The notes beneath the pieces are model-generated. The model was not told where the DNA came from, made no database searches, and worked only from the letters and a program-made list of their open reading frames with translations. 64,000 nucleotides of DNA, taken from Phycisphaeraceae bacterium (GTDB taxonomy: Bacteria > Planctomycetota > Phycisphaerae > Phycisphaerales > UBA1924). Of this stretch, positions 24,494-33,990 are shown piece after piece (positions within the stretch are counted from its first letter, which is position 1; every line of letters starts with the position of its first letter). The translations under genes were made by a program, and so were the position numbers. Where the stretch lies: the NCBI GenBank assembly GCA_019454185.1, contig CP075368.1:3017649-3081648 (forward strand), read 5' to 3'.

Positions 24494-27292
24494 ATGCACA
24501 TTCGTTTGTCGAGCGTCGTGACGTCCGTCGCGGGTCTGGCCATCGCGGTCCCGGCCCTGGGGCAGTCAATCCCGTGGCTCAACCCGGTGGCCGGCAACTG
24601 GAGCGACACGACCAGGTGGACGGGCGGGAACGTGCCGGACGCATCGGGCGAGAGCGCGGTGCTCGGGCTGACCGGCGCGTACACCGTGACCCAGAACGTC
24701 GCGGGGCTGATGCTCGACGCGATCGACATCACGAACACCGACGCGGTGCTGAACCCGGGCGGCCGCGCCGTGACGCTGCTCGGCACGGGGATCGCCAACT
24801 CCGGGACGATCGTGAACAACACGGGAACGGGGACGATCTCCGGCCTGATCTCCAACGGCGCGACGGGTCGGATCAACGTGAACTCCGGGACCGCGCTCAA
24901 CATCGACACCAGCCTCGTCAATGACGGCCTCTTCACCGTCAACACCTCCGGGGGCTCCTCAACGACGACGCTCACGATTCAGGCGCCGCTCACGATCGGC
25001 GGTTCCGGCTCTCTGGTGCTCAACAACGCCACGAATCGAGCCCAGGTCATCGCGTCCGGCTCTGGCGCTCTGACGAACGGGGCCTCGCACACGATCCGCG
25101 GCTTTGGGCAGATCACGGCCCCGATGACCAACAACGGTACGGTCAGCGCCACGGTCGCTGGCCAGTCCTTGTTCCTCAGCCTGACGGACAAGACCAACAA
25201 CGGCTTGATGAGGGGCGCGGGCGGAACGCTCGACATCGTGAGCATCACAATCACGCAGGGCGCCTCCGGCGTGATCCGAGGCGAGGAGACGCTCGCGACG
25301 CTGAGCTCGTCCTCGATCTCGGGCGGCTCGATCGACTCGACCGGGGCCGGGAGGATCCGAACCGTGGCCGGCACCAGTGTCCTTTCGAATGTCGACTCGA
25401 CCGCGGATGTCGAGGTCGCGTCCGGAACCGGGCTCGCGCTCTCGGGCGGCTACACGAACGACGGCACCCTGCTGGTGAATCTCAGCGGAGGCGCGTCCAC
25501 AACTTCGCTGCGGATCGACGGGACGGTGACGATCGACGGGACGGGAACGATCCGCCTCAACAACACGACCACCCGCGGACAGATCATCGCGGGCACGGAC
25601 GGCGTCCTCACGCTCGGCGCGGGCCAGTTCGTCCACGGACGTGGGCAGATCAGCGTCGGCGGGACGAACAACGGCATCATCAGCGCGGACGTGGCGGCGA
25701 ACGAGCTGCTGCTGAACATCGCGGCGAAGGAGAACAACGGGCTGATGGAGGCCGCGGGCGGCATCCTGGGGATTGTCGGGATCACGGTGACGCAGGGGGC
25801 ATCCGGAGAGGTGCTCGCCGACGGCTCCGAGGTCCAGCTGAACGGCGCGACGATCGTGGGCGGCGAGATCGCCTCCATCGGCGCAGGGCGCGTCCGCACC
25901 GTTCTGGGAACCAACGTCTTCGCCGGGGTGGACTCAACGGCCGATGTCGAGGTCAACTCGGGCACGGCGCTCGCGCTCGCGGGGGGCTCGTACACCAACG
26001 ACGGCTCGCTCACCGTCAATCCCCAGGGCGGCGCCTCGACGACCTCGCTCCGCATCGACGGGCCGCTGACGATCGACGGCACCGGAGAGATCCTGCTTAA
26101 CAGCACGACCTCTCGCGCCCAGATCATCGCGGGCACGGACGGAAACCTCACGATCGGCTCGGGCCAGTTTGTCCACGGGCTCGGCCAGATCACGGTGCCG
26201 ATGACCAACAACGGTCTCGTGAGCGCTGACGTCGCCGCTCAGACCTTGTTCCTCAGCGGAACGAACAAGACCAACAACGGCATGATGGAGGGCGCGGGCG
26301 GCACCCTCGCGATCGTCGGCATCACGGTGACACAGGGCTCCACCGGCGACATCGTCGCCGATGAATCGAACGTGGACCTCAATACTTCGGCGATCATCGG
26401 CGGCTCCATCGCCTCCACAGGCGCGGGGCGAGTCCGCACCGTTGCGGGAACCAACGTCTTCACCGGTGTCAGCTCGACGGCCGATGTCGAGGTCAACTCG
26501 GGCACGGCGCTCGCGCTCGCGGGGGGCTCGTACACCAACGACGGATTGATCACCGTGAATCCCCAGGGCGGCGCCTCGACGACCTCGCTCCGCATCGACG
26601 GGCCGTTGACGATCGACGGCACCGGAGAGATCCTGCTTAACAGCACGACCTCTCGCGCCCAGATCATCGCGGGGGTCGGCGGCTCGCTGGTCCTCGGACC
26701 CGGTCAGACCGTCCGCGGCATCGGCCAGATGGGCATGCCGCTCACGCTGGAGGGCGTCGCGGCGCCAGGCGTGAGCGCCGTGGGATCGCTCACAGTTGCG
26801 CCCAATACGATTGTCATCACGTGGGAGCCGACCTCCACACTCGACGTGGAGCTTGGCTCCGCGGCGTCGTTCGACAAGATCAATGGAGGCAGCCACACCA
26901 TCAACGGCGGCACTGTCAAGGTCTCGCTCGTCGGCGGCTACACGCCCGCACTCTTTGCCACACACACTGTGATTGACGGCGGTGCGGGCTCGGTCGTTAC
27001 GGGCATGTTTGATTCGGTCACAGGCCCGGCCTTGCCGCCGCCGTGGGTGTGGAAGGCTGGTTACTCCGGGACTGATGTCGTCGTCGGCGTAACGTGCCCG
27101 TCAGATGTGAACGCGGACTTCATCGTGGACATCGTCGACTTCCTCGATTTCCTCGACGCCTTCGGCACATGCGACGGGTCGCCCGCTCCATGCGCCGGAT
27201 CTACAGGCGTGAGCGCCGACTACAACGGCGACACCTTCGTTGACATCCTGGACTTCCTCGACTTCTTCGATGCGTTCGGCAGCGGGTGCTGA
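24494..27292 (+). CDS. Large secreted beta-helix-like protein with GC-type dockerin pair
   Basis: A 932-residue protein from ATG 24494 (GAGGGAGAATCCCG upstream). The signal peptide SVAGLAIAVPALGQ is almost identical to that of the next gene. After the WLNPVAGNWSDTTRWTGG opening come long repeats of about 180 residues. Each contains a 'LRIDGPLTIDGTGEI(L)LN' strand module, a 'GQFVHG.GQI' turn and an 'I.VTQG(A/S)(S/T)G' segment. Two adjacent units are nearly identical in DNA. The C-terminal module (STLDVELGSAASFDKI) and the dockerin pair ending FGSGC match the previous gene almost exactly, suggesting gene conversion or recent duplication. Likely a surface fibre or adhesin-type protein. Confidence 0.86.
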   Translation: MHIRLSSVVTSVAGLAIAVPALGQSIPWLNPVAGNWSDTTRWTGGNVPDASGESAVLGLTGAYTVTQNVAGLMLDAIDITNTDAVLNPGGRAVTLLGTGIANSGTIVNNTGTGTISGLISNGATGRINVNSGTALNIDTSLVNDGLFTVNTSGGSSTTTLTIQAPLTIGGSGSLVLNNATNRAQVIASGSGALTNGASHTIRGFGQITAPMTNNGTVSATVAGQSLFLSLTDKTNNGLMRGAGGTLDIVSITITQGASGVIRGEETLATLSSSSISGGSIDSTGAGRIRTVAGTSVLSNVDSTADVEVASGTGLALSGGYTNDGTLLVNLSGGASTTSLRIDGTVTIDGTGTIRLNNTTTRGQIIAGTDGVLTLGAGQFVHGRGQISVGGTNNGIISADVAANELLLNIAAKENNGLMEAAGGILGIVGITVTQGASGEVLADGSEVQLNGATIVGGEIASIGAGRVRTVLGTNVFAGVDSTADVEVNSGTALALAGGSYTNDGSLTVNPQGGASTTSLRIDGPLTIDGTGEILLNSTTSRAQIIAGTDGNLTIGSGQFVHGLGQITVPMTNNGLVSADVAAQTLFLSGTNKTNNGMMEGAGGTLAIVGITVTQGSTGDIVADESNVDLNTSAIIGGSIASTGAGRVRTVAGTNVFTGVSSTADVEVNSGTALALAGGSYTNDGLITVNPQGGASTTSLRIDGPLTIDGTGEILLNSTTSRAQIIAGVGGSLVLGPGQTVRGIGQMGMPLTLEGVAAPGVSAVGSLTVAPNTIVITWEPTSTLDVELGSAASFDKINGGSHTINGGTVKVSLVGGYTPALFATHTVIDGGAGSVVTGMFDSVTGPALPPPWVWKAGYSGTDVVVGVTCPSDVNADFIVDIVDFLDFLDAFGTCDGSPAPCAGSTGVSADYNGDTFVDILDFLDFFDAFGSGC
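25938..26134 (+). repeat. Internal direct repeat, first copy
   Basis: About 200 bases that recur 540 bases further on in the same gene and frame with only a handful of substitutions. Both copies contain GGTCAACTCGGGCACGGCGC and CGGAGAGATCCTGCTTAACA. They encode the 'DVEVNSGTALALAGGSYTND' and 'SLRIDGPLTIDGTGEI' modules. Confidence 0.9.
26478..26674 (+). repeat. Internal direct repeat, second copy
   Basis: Second copy of the 25938-26134 sequence at an offset of exactly 540 bases (180 codons). The visible differences are clustered, for example CTCGCTCACCGTCAAT versus ATTGATCACCGTGAAT. Confidence 0.9.
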
Positions 27293-27398
27293 GGGGCGCG
27301 TGTCGGGTAGGGCTCGTTCTGCCGCGTGAATATCGGACGCTTCCAGGGGAGCGTACCGGTGGGGTCACTGTATTGGATGAATCTTCGGCATAGAGCGT

Positions 27399-27553
27399 TT
27401 CAAGAGTGGGGCGTCGGTTCTATTCTGGTTGATCGAGTCTGGTGCCCGCTTGAGGGTGGCCGGTCTGCGGGGCGCGCCATGGCGTGCCCGGCGGCAGAGG
27501 TAGAGAGAGGTCGCCGGACGATTGTTCGGCGCGAGCACACAGGGAGCGTCCAG
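27399..27553 (+). promoter_or_regulatory. Promoter and leader conserved with 24340-24493
   Basis: TTCAAG (27399-27404), 16 bases, TATTCT (27421-27426), then a leader of about 125 bases to ATG 27554. It aligns with the leader of the previous gene, and an upstream GTGAATATCGGACGCTTCCA also matches 24265 onward, so the duplication included the whole regulatory region. Confidence 0.5.
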
Positions 27554-30328
27554 ATGCGTATTCGTTTGTCAAGCGTTGTTGCCTCCGTTGCGGGTCTGGC
27601 GATCGCGGTTCCGGCCCTGGGGCAGTCGATCCCGTGGCTGAGCGCGGTGAATGGCAACTGGAACGATGCGACGAAGTGGACCGGATCGAACGTGCCCAAC
27701 GCGCTCGGCGAGTCGGCGGTGCTCGGGCTCTCCGGCCCGTACACCGTCACGCTCAACATCGTGAATCTCACGCTCGACGCGATCGACATCATCAATCCAA
27801 GCGCGACCCTGAACCTTCCGGGCACGACCATCACCGTGCTCGACGGCATGTTCTTCAACGCGGGGCATGTGAACTCGAGTTCCGGGACGAACACGATCGT
27901 CAGCCCGTTCACGAACCTGGCGGGCGGGCGATTCACGATCACCAACGGAACGACGCTCGGGCTTCGATCCGATTTCGTCAATGATGGCAGGATCGATCTG
28001 AACCCGATGTCCGGCGGAACGACGACCACGCTTCGCATCGACAACCCCATCACGGTCAGCGGGTCGGGGGAGATCGTGCTGGGAGCGCCGGGAACATGGG
28101 CGCAGGTGTTCAATCTCGTCGGCGGTTCGCTCACCAATGATGCGGATCACACGATCAGAGGCCAGGGGCAGATCTCGACGCCGTTGACCAACAACGGAAC
28201 TGTTCTCGCGGACAACGCCTCGCTCGTGCTGAGCTCGAACGCCAAGATCAACAACGGGACTATGCGATCGGCGGGTGGCTCGCTGGAGATCGGCGTCGCC
28301 GTCACACAGGGCGCGTCGGGGCTCATCGAGGCGGACGGCACGAACGTGCTCCTGAACACCGCGACCATCAACGGCGGGCTCATCACTTCATCCGGATCCG
28401 GAAGAATCCGCGCGAGCTCCGGCGCGAGCATCTTCAACGCAGTCGTGTCCGAGGCATCTGTCGAGATGTCCAACGCTTCGGTGCTCACGCTCGGTTCGGG
28501 TACATACACCAACAACGGCGTGATCGATGTCAACTGGAACCTCGGCGGCTCCGCGACCTCGCTCCGCACAGACGGACCCATGACGATCGACGGAACCGGC
28601 GAGATCATCCTGAGGCGACCGGGAACGCAGTCACAGATCCTCGCGGTCGGCGGCGTCGCCGGTTCGCTCACGCTCGGATCGGGCCAGACCGTGCGCGGGC
28701 AGGGACAGATCTCGCTCTTCACGATCAACAACGGCGAGATTCTCGCCGACGTGCCGGGCGGCACGCTCGTGCTCAACTCGCACGGCAAGACAAACAACAA
28801 CCTGATGGCCGCGGCCGGGGGCACGTTGCTGGTCAGCAGCATCACCGTCACGCAGGGCGCGAGCGGCGAGATCCTCGCCGATGGATCCAACGTCGATCTG
28901 GCATCCTCCAGGATCATCGGTGGCGCGATCCGCTCGTCCAACGGCGGGCTGGTCAGGTCGACCAGCGTGGCCTCTACGCTGGAGTCGGTCGCGTCCGAGG
29001 CGTCGGTCTCGGTTGTGAATGGCACCACCCTCGCCATCGCAGGAACCGGGCTCGTGAACAACGGTGTTGTCACGATCAATCCAACGGTCGGCGGATCGGC
29101 GACGACGCTGCGGATCGATGAGGATCTCACGATCAGCGGCACCGGCCAGATCGTCCTCAATGCACCGTCCACCCGCGCCCTGATCTCTAGCGCGGCGGGC
29201 GCGCTCACGCTGGGTTCCGGGCAGACCGTCCGCGGCTACGGGCGCATCACAGCCGCGATGAACAACTATGGAACTATCGTGGCCGACACGCCGGGGCAGA
29301 GCATCGAGCTGCAGACCAACGCCAAGTGGAACTACGGCGTCATCCGCGCCAACGGGGGCAGAATCATCGCGAGCGGCATGTCGATGCCGCAGTTCGGCGA
29401 TGGCACGCTCAGGGCCGACAACTCAGACTTCGAGCTCAGCAATGCCAGCGTCATCGCGGGCAAGATCAGAACGTCGGGCACCGGTGTCCTCGCGACTGTC
29501 GGTGGCGGCAACCTGCTCCATAACGTGGATCTGGAAGGAAGGATCGAGGTCCGAAACGGCACCCTGCTCACGCTCGAAGCCAGCATGGTCAACAACGGCG
29601 TGATCCACGTCAACCCAAGCGCGGGAGGGTCCGCAACAACGATCTCCCTCATACTTGCCAACACAATCAGCGGCACGGGAGAGATCATTCTCGGCGCGAT
29701 CGGCAGCCGCGCACAGATCACGTCCGCTTCATCCGGGTCGCTCACGCTCGGCCCCGGCCAGACGCTTCGCGGCATCGGACAACTCGTCGCGCCCGTGACT
29801 GTCGAGGGCGCCATCGCCCCCGGCCTCTCTGTCGGCACGCTCGTTGCTTCGACCGCGCTGACCTGGCAACCGACCTCGGTTCTCGACGTCGAACTGGCTT
29901 CTGCTTCGTCGTTCGACAAGGTCAACGGAGGCAGCCACACCATCAACGGCGGCACGGTGAACGTGTCGCTCGTGGGCGACTATGTGCCCGCGCTCTTCGC
30001 CAAGCACGCCGTCATCGACGGGACCTCGGGCATCGCCGGAGGATTCGCCTCCGTCAATGGTCCCGCGCTCCCCGAGCCGTGGATCTGGCGCGTCGGTGTT
30101 GATGGGAACAAGGTGGTTGTCGGCGCATCATGCCCATCGGATGTCAACTCCGACTTCATCGTGGACATCGTCGATTTCCTCGATTTCCTCGACGCCTTCG
30201 GCTCCTGCGATGGACTCCCCGCGCCGTGCGAGGGCTCTACGGGCATCAGCGCGGACTACAACGGCGACACCTTCGTTGACATCCTCGATTTCCTCGACTT
30301 CTTCGATGCGTTCGGCAGCGGGTGCTGA
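27554..30328 (+). CDS. Large secreted beta-helix-like protein with GC-type dockerin pair (tandem paralogue)
   Basis: A 924-residue protein from ATG 27554; an in-frame GTG at 27326 would remove the signal peptide from the N-terminus and is rejected. The signal SVAGLAIAVPALGQ and the opening IPWLSAVNGNWNDATKWTGS match the preceding gene, but the repeats have diverged more (for example 'LTLGSGQTVRGQGQI' and 'ITVTQGASGEILADGSNVDL'). The pre-terminal module contains SFDKVNGGSHTINGGTVNVS. The dockerin pair ends FGSGC. A perfect palindrome lies 36 bases downstream. Presumably secreted and surface-attached like its neighbours. Confidence 0.86.
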   Translation: MRIRLSSVVASVAGLAIAVPALGQSIPWLSAVNGNWNDATKWTGSNVPNALGESAVLGLSGPYTVTLNIVNLTLDAIDIINPSATLNLPGTTITVLDGMFFNAGHVNSSSGTNTIVSPFTNLAGGRFTITNGTTLGLRSDFVNDGRIDLNPMSGGTTTTLRIDNPITVSGSGEIVLGAPGTWAQVFNLVGGSLTNDADHTIRGQGQISTPLTNNGTVLADNASLVLSSNAKINNGTMRSAGGSLEIGVAVTQGASGLIEADGTNVLLNTATINGGLITSSGSGRIRASSGASIFNAVVSEASVEMSNASVLTLGSGTYTNNGVIDVNWNLGGSATSLRTDGPMTIDGTGEIILRRPGTQSQILAVGGVAGSLTLGSGQTVRGQGQISLFTINNGEILADVPGGTLVLNSHGKTNNNLMAAAGGTLLVSSITVTQGASGEILADGSNVDLASSRIIGGAIRSSNGGLVRSTSVASTLESVASEASVSVVNGTTLAIAGTGLVNNGVVTINPTVGGSATTLRIDEDLTISGTGQIVLNAPSTRALISSAAGALTLGSGQTVRGYGRITAAMNNYGTIVADTPGQSIELQTNAKWNYGVIRANGGRIIASGMSMPQFGDGTLRADNSDFELSNASVIAGKIRTSGTGVLATVGGGNLLHNVDLEGRIEVRNGTLLTLEASMVNNGVIHVNPSAGGSATTISLILANTISGTGEIILGAIGSRAQITSASSGSLTLGPGQTLRGIGQLVAPVTVEGAIAPGLSVGTLVASTALTWQPTSVLDVELASASSFDKVNGGSHTINGGTVNVSLVGDYVPALFAKHAVIDGTSGIAGGFASVNGPALPEPWIWRVGVDGNKVVVGASCPSDVNSDFIVDIVDFLDFLDAFGSCDGLPAPCEGSTGISADYNGDTFVDILDFLDFFDAFGSGC

Positions 30329-30363
30329 GAAAGAGGGGGGCGCGGTTGGCTTCTGGGGGGGTA

Positions 30364-30387
30364 GGCATACGCCGATCGGCGTATGCC
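30364..30387. other. Perfect 24-bp palindrome
   Basis: Arms GGCATACGCC and GGCGTATGCC meet around a central GATC, with no mismatch. It starts 36 bases after the stop at 30328 and ends about 120 bases before the next start at 30510. There is no T-run on either side, so it may be an operator or a GATC-centred protein site as well as a hairpin. Confidence 0.7.
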
Positions 30388-30509
30388 GCGACGTGGAATT
30401 CACATTGTCCCGCTTCGTGTGAGGGGGTAGATTGAGACGCAGGATCCGCGCCCGCGCCCGCGCATCTGTTTCGTGCGGCGTGAGCCCCATGGATCGTCTG
30501 GAGGTCGTC

Positions 30510-33500
30510 ATGTTGATCCGTCGCGCCGCCGCACTCTCCGCTCTTGCCGGTCTTGCTGTTACCATGCCCGCGATGGGGCAGTCGATTCCCTGGCTGAACC
30601 CGGTGAACGGGAACTGGAATGAAGCCGCGAAATGGACGGGCGGCAACATCCCCGATGCGCCGGGCGAGATCGCTCGCTTGAACGTCCCCGGCACGTACAC
30701 CGTGACGCAGAACATGGGCGGCGGCCTGACGCTCAGCGCAATCAACGTCACGACGCCGACCGCGACGCTCAATCTCGTCGGAAGCCCGACGACCCTCACA
30801 GGTGCGGGCGGGCTGACCAACAGCGGCACCGTCGTGAACTCCATCAGCACCGTCATCAATGGCATCATCAACAACAACGCCAGCGGCAACATCAACATCA
30901 ACGTCGCTACACTGCTCCAACTCAGCGGCTCGATGGTGAACAACGGGCTTCTCACCGTCAACCCACAGGGGAACGGCAGCTTCGGCACGTCGCTGATCGT
31001 CGGCGGTCCCTACGTCGTCACCGGCACGGGGGCGATCGTGCTCAATGCGGCCGCGAGCGCGGCACAGATCACCGGAACGATCGAGAACGGTTCAACGCAC
31101 ACGATCCGCGGCTTCGGGCAGATCTCCGCGACGCTGGATAACAAGGGGACCGTCAGTGCGAACGTCAGCGGACAGTCGCTCGCGCTGAACTTCGCACCCA
31201 AGACCAACAGCGGCCTCATGCAGGCGACCGGCTCCGGCGTCCTCTCGATCAGCAACACCACGATCAACCAGACCGGCACCGGCGCCATCGACGCGAACAC
31301 GGGTGGATCGGTGCAGCTCTTGAACTGCACGATCAACGGAGGCACGCTCGATTCAGACGCCGCGGCGGTTGCGAACGTGAGCGGCAGCAGCGTGATCCTC
31401 AACGGTGTCACCAATCTCGGCAATTTGCACGCGAACGTGAGCTCGATCATCGATATCGGCGGCTCCACGTTCACGAACGAGGGCGTCACGACGATCAATC
31501 CGCAGGGGAACGCTTCCTTCGCTACCACCCTCCAGGCCCGCAGCAACATGCTGATCGATGGCTCGGGCGTGGTCGTGCTCAACGCGCCCAACGCCGCAGC
31601 GCAGATCACGAACCAGGATGGAACGACGCTCACCCATGGGCCGCTCCACACCATCCGTGGCTTCGGCCAGATCACCGCCGAGATGACCAACAACGGGCTT
31701 GTGAGCGCGGACGTTCCCGGTACGACGCTCACGCTGGGCAATAAGGCCAAGACCAACAACGCGCTGATGGAGGCCGCCGACGGCGGGACGCTGGCAATCT
31801 CCAGCATCCCGATCCACCAGGGCGGCGGGGGCACGCTCTTTGCCGATGCGGGCACCGTCACCCTCAACAGCGCGACGATCAACGGGGGCGATCTGGTCAC
31901 CGCCAACGGCGGGCTGTTCGTGGGCGTCGCAGGCACGCAGACATTGAACAACGTCGATCTGGACGGCGACTATCACATCAACGTCAATACCGCTACGACC
32001 CTGTCACCGGGCACCTTCACGAACAACGGAACCGTGACCGTCAACCCGCAGGCGAACAGCTCGTTCACGACCACGCTCGCAGCGGACGGGGCTGTGAACA
32101 TCGACGGAACGGGGACGATCGTTCTCAACGCGATTGCCAGCGCGGCACAGATCACCGGCGTCGGAGGCCAGCCCCTCACGCTCGGCGCGAACCAGACGGT
32201 CCGCGGCTATGGCCAGATCACCGCCCCCATCGTCAACAACGGCCTTATCCAGGCGGATGTCAACGCGCAGCGCATCACGCTCAACACGCATCTCAAGACC
32301 AACAACGCGTTGATCCGCGCGACGGACGGCGGCACCATCGACATCAACTCCACCACCCTGACTCAGACCGCGCTCGGCGAGTGCGAGGCAGACGACGGCA
32401 CGTTCACCCTGTCGAGCGCAACCATCACCGGCGGCCGCCTGGTCACAGCAGGCACCGGCAAGTTCGTCGGCATCGTCGGCAGCCAGACACTCAATGATGT
32501 CGAGTTGGACGGCGTGTTTGACATCAATGTCAGCACAGGGGCCATCATCGGCGCCGGATCGCTCACCAACAACGGCATCCTCACCATCAACCCGCAGGCC
32601 AACTCCTCCTTCTTCACCACGCTCGCGGCGGACGGCAACACACTGATCGACGGTGTCGGCGAGATCGTGCTGAACGCGACTGCCGGTGCCGCACAGATCA
32701 CGAGCTCCGGCGGCGGCATCATCACCTTCGGCTCGGGCCAGACGGTGCGCGGCTGGGGCCAGATCACCGCACCCTTCATCAACGAGGGCCTTATCCGCGC
32801 CAATGTCGCCTCGCAGTCGCTCCTGCTCAACACCTCGGCAAAGACAAACAACGCGCGGATCGAAGCCGGGCCGTCCAGCACGTTGCAGATCAACAGCATC
32901 ACGCTCTCGCAGTCCGCCTCGGGCAGCGTCCTGGCCGATAGCGGCAACGTCACCATGACCAGCGCAACCCTCACCGGCGGCTCGCTCGAAGCGTCGGGCA
33001 CGGGTCGGTTCATCGGTGTCAGCGGCACCCAGAATCTCAGCAACCTCATGCTCGACGCCCCCTTCGATGTCAACGTCAACACGGCAGCAACGCTCTCCGG
33101 CGCGATCGAGAACAACGGCATCATCGCCGTCAACCCGCAGTTCAACGGCTCGTTCACAACCACGCTCTCGATCGTCGGCCCGGTCAGCATGTCCGGTGAC
33201 GGCGACATCGTCCTGACCGTCCCGACCACCGCCTCACAGATCATCAACGGCGGGGGCGGCTCACTCACCATGGGACCGGACAACCGGCTCAGGGGCCAGG
33301 GACAGATCGCCGTCCCCATCACCAACCACGGCACGATCTCGCCGGGCTTCTCGGTCGGCACGCTCGTCATCCCCGACGCGGGAACCATGATCACACACGA
33401 GCCCGGCTCGGTGCTCGATATCGAACTCGCGTCGGCCTCTTCCTTCGACAGGATCAACGGCGGCAGCCACACGATCAATGGCGGCACCATCAAGATCTCG

Positions 33501-33866
33501 CTCCTCGACGGCTACACGCCCGCGGTCTTCGCGAAGCACACCATCATCGACGGGTCCGGCGCGGCCTTCGTGACGGGGGCGTTCGATGGGATCGTCGGCC
33601 CCGCGCTTCCTCAGCCCTTCGTCTGGAAGATCGGGTACACCAACCAAGACGTGATCGCCGGCGTCTCCTGCCCCTCGGATATCAACGGCGACTTCATCGT
33701 GGACATCGTCGACTTCCTCGACTTCTTGGACGCCTTTGGTTCCTGCGACGGCCTCCCCGCGCCGTGCGTGGGCTCGACGGGCACCAGCGCGGACTACAAC
33801 GGCGACACCTTCGTTGACATCCTCGACTTCCTCGACTTCTTCGATGCGTTCGGGAGTGCGTGCTGA
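30510..33866 (+). CDS. Very large secreted beta-helix-like protein with dockerin pair ending in Ala-Cys
   Basis: A 1118-residue protein from ATG 30510 behind GGAGG; the signal peptide ALSALAGLAVTMPAMGQ ends near residue 24. The opening IPWLNPVNGNWNEAAKWTGG is as in the three genes before it. At least five long repeats carry 'VNPQ(G/A)N(S/G)SFTTTL', 'IDG.G.IVLNA.A.AAQIT' and 'LGANQTVRGYGQITAP' modules. The dockerin pair (DINGDFIVDIVDFLDFLDAF, DYNGDTFVDILDFL) ends FGSAC, so the usual Gly before the last Cys is Ala. A clear terminator follows. The largest and last of the plus-strand group. Confidence 0.86.
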   Translation: MLIRRAAALSALAGLAVTMPAMGQSIPWLNPVNGNWNEAAKWTGGNIPDAPGEIARLNVPGTYTVTQNMGGGLTLSAINVTTPTATLNLVGSPTTLTGAGGLTNSGTVVNSISTVINGIINNNASGNININVATLLQLSGSMVNNGLLTVNPQGNGSFGTSLIVGGPYVVTGTGAIVLNAAASAAQITGTIENGSTHTIRGFGQISATLDNKGTVSANVSGQSLALNFAPKTNSGLMQATGSGVLSISNTTINQTGTGAIDANTGGSVQLLNCTINGGTLDSDAAAVANVSGSSVILNGVTNLGNLHANVSSIIDIGGSTFTNEGVTTINPQGNASFATTLQARSNMLIDGSGVVVLNAPNAAAQITNQDGTTLTHGPLHTIRGFGQITAEMTNNGLVSADVPGTTLTLGNKAKTNNALMEAADGGTLAISSIPIHQGGGGTLFADAGTVTLNSATINGGDLVTANGGLFVGVAGTQTLNNVDLDGDYHINVNTATTLSPGTFTNNGTVTVNPQANSSFTTTLAADGAVNIDGTGTIVLNAIASAAQITGVGGQPLTLGANQTVRGYGQITAPIVNNGLIQADVNAQRITLNTHLKTNNALIRATDGGTIDINSTTLTQTALGECEADDGTFTLSSATITGGRLVTAGTGKFVGIVGSQTLNDVELDGVFDINVSTGAIIGAGSLTNNGILTINPQANSSFFTTLAADGNTLIDGVGEIVLNATAGAAQITSSGGGIITFGSGQTVRGWGQITAPFINEGLIRANVASQSLLLNTSAKTNNARIEAGPSSTLQINSITLSQSASGSVLADSGNVTMTSATLTGGSLEASGTGRFIGVSGTQNLSNLMLDAPFDVNVNTAATLSGAIENNGIIAVNPQFNGSFTTTLSIVGPVSMSGDGDIVLTVPTTASQIINGGGGSLTMGPDNRLRGQGQIAVPITNHGTISPGFSVGTLVIPDAGTMITHEPGSVLDIELASASSFDRINGGSHTINGGTIKISLLDGYTPAVFAKHTIIDGSGAAFVTGAFDGIVGPALPQPFVWKIGYTNQDVIAGVSCPSDINGDFIVDIVDFLDFLDAFGSCDGLPAPCVGSTGTSADYNGDTFVDILDFLDFFDAFGSAC

Positions 33867-33910
33867 GCGACCCTCTTTCTATCGACGGTGTCACAACCCA
33901 AGCTGCTGAG

Positions 33911-33942
33911 GCCCGGCACCCGTTTCGGATGCCGGGCTTTCT
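33911..33942 (+). terminator. Rho-independent terminator
   Basis: The arms GCCCGGCA and TGCCGGGC pair perfectly (8 bp, extended by two more pairs past one mismatch) around a short loop, followed by TTTCT. It lies 45 bases after the stop of the large surface protein and before the gene at 33991. Confidence 0.75.
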
Positions 33943-33990
33943 GATGGCCAGTACGAAGCGCGCGTCCGGCGGCTGCGTACCGGTTCCCCT

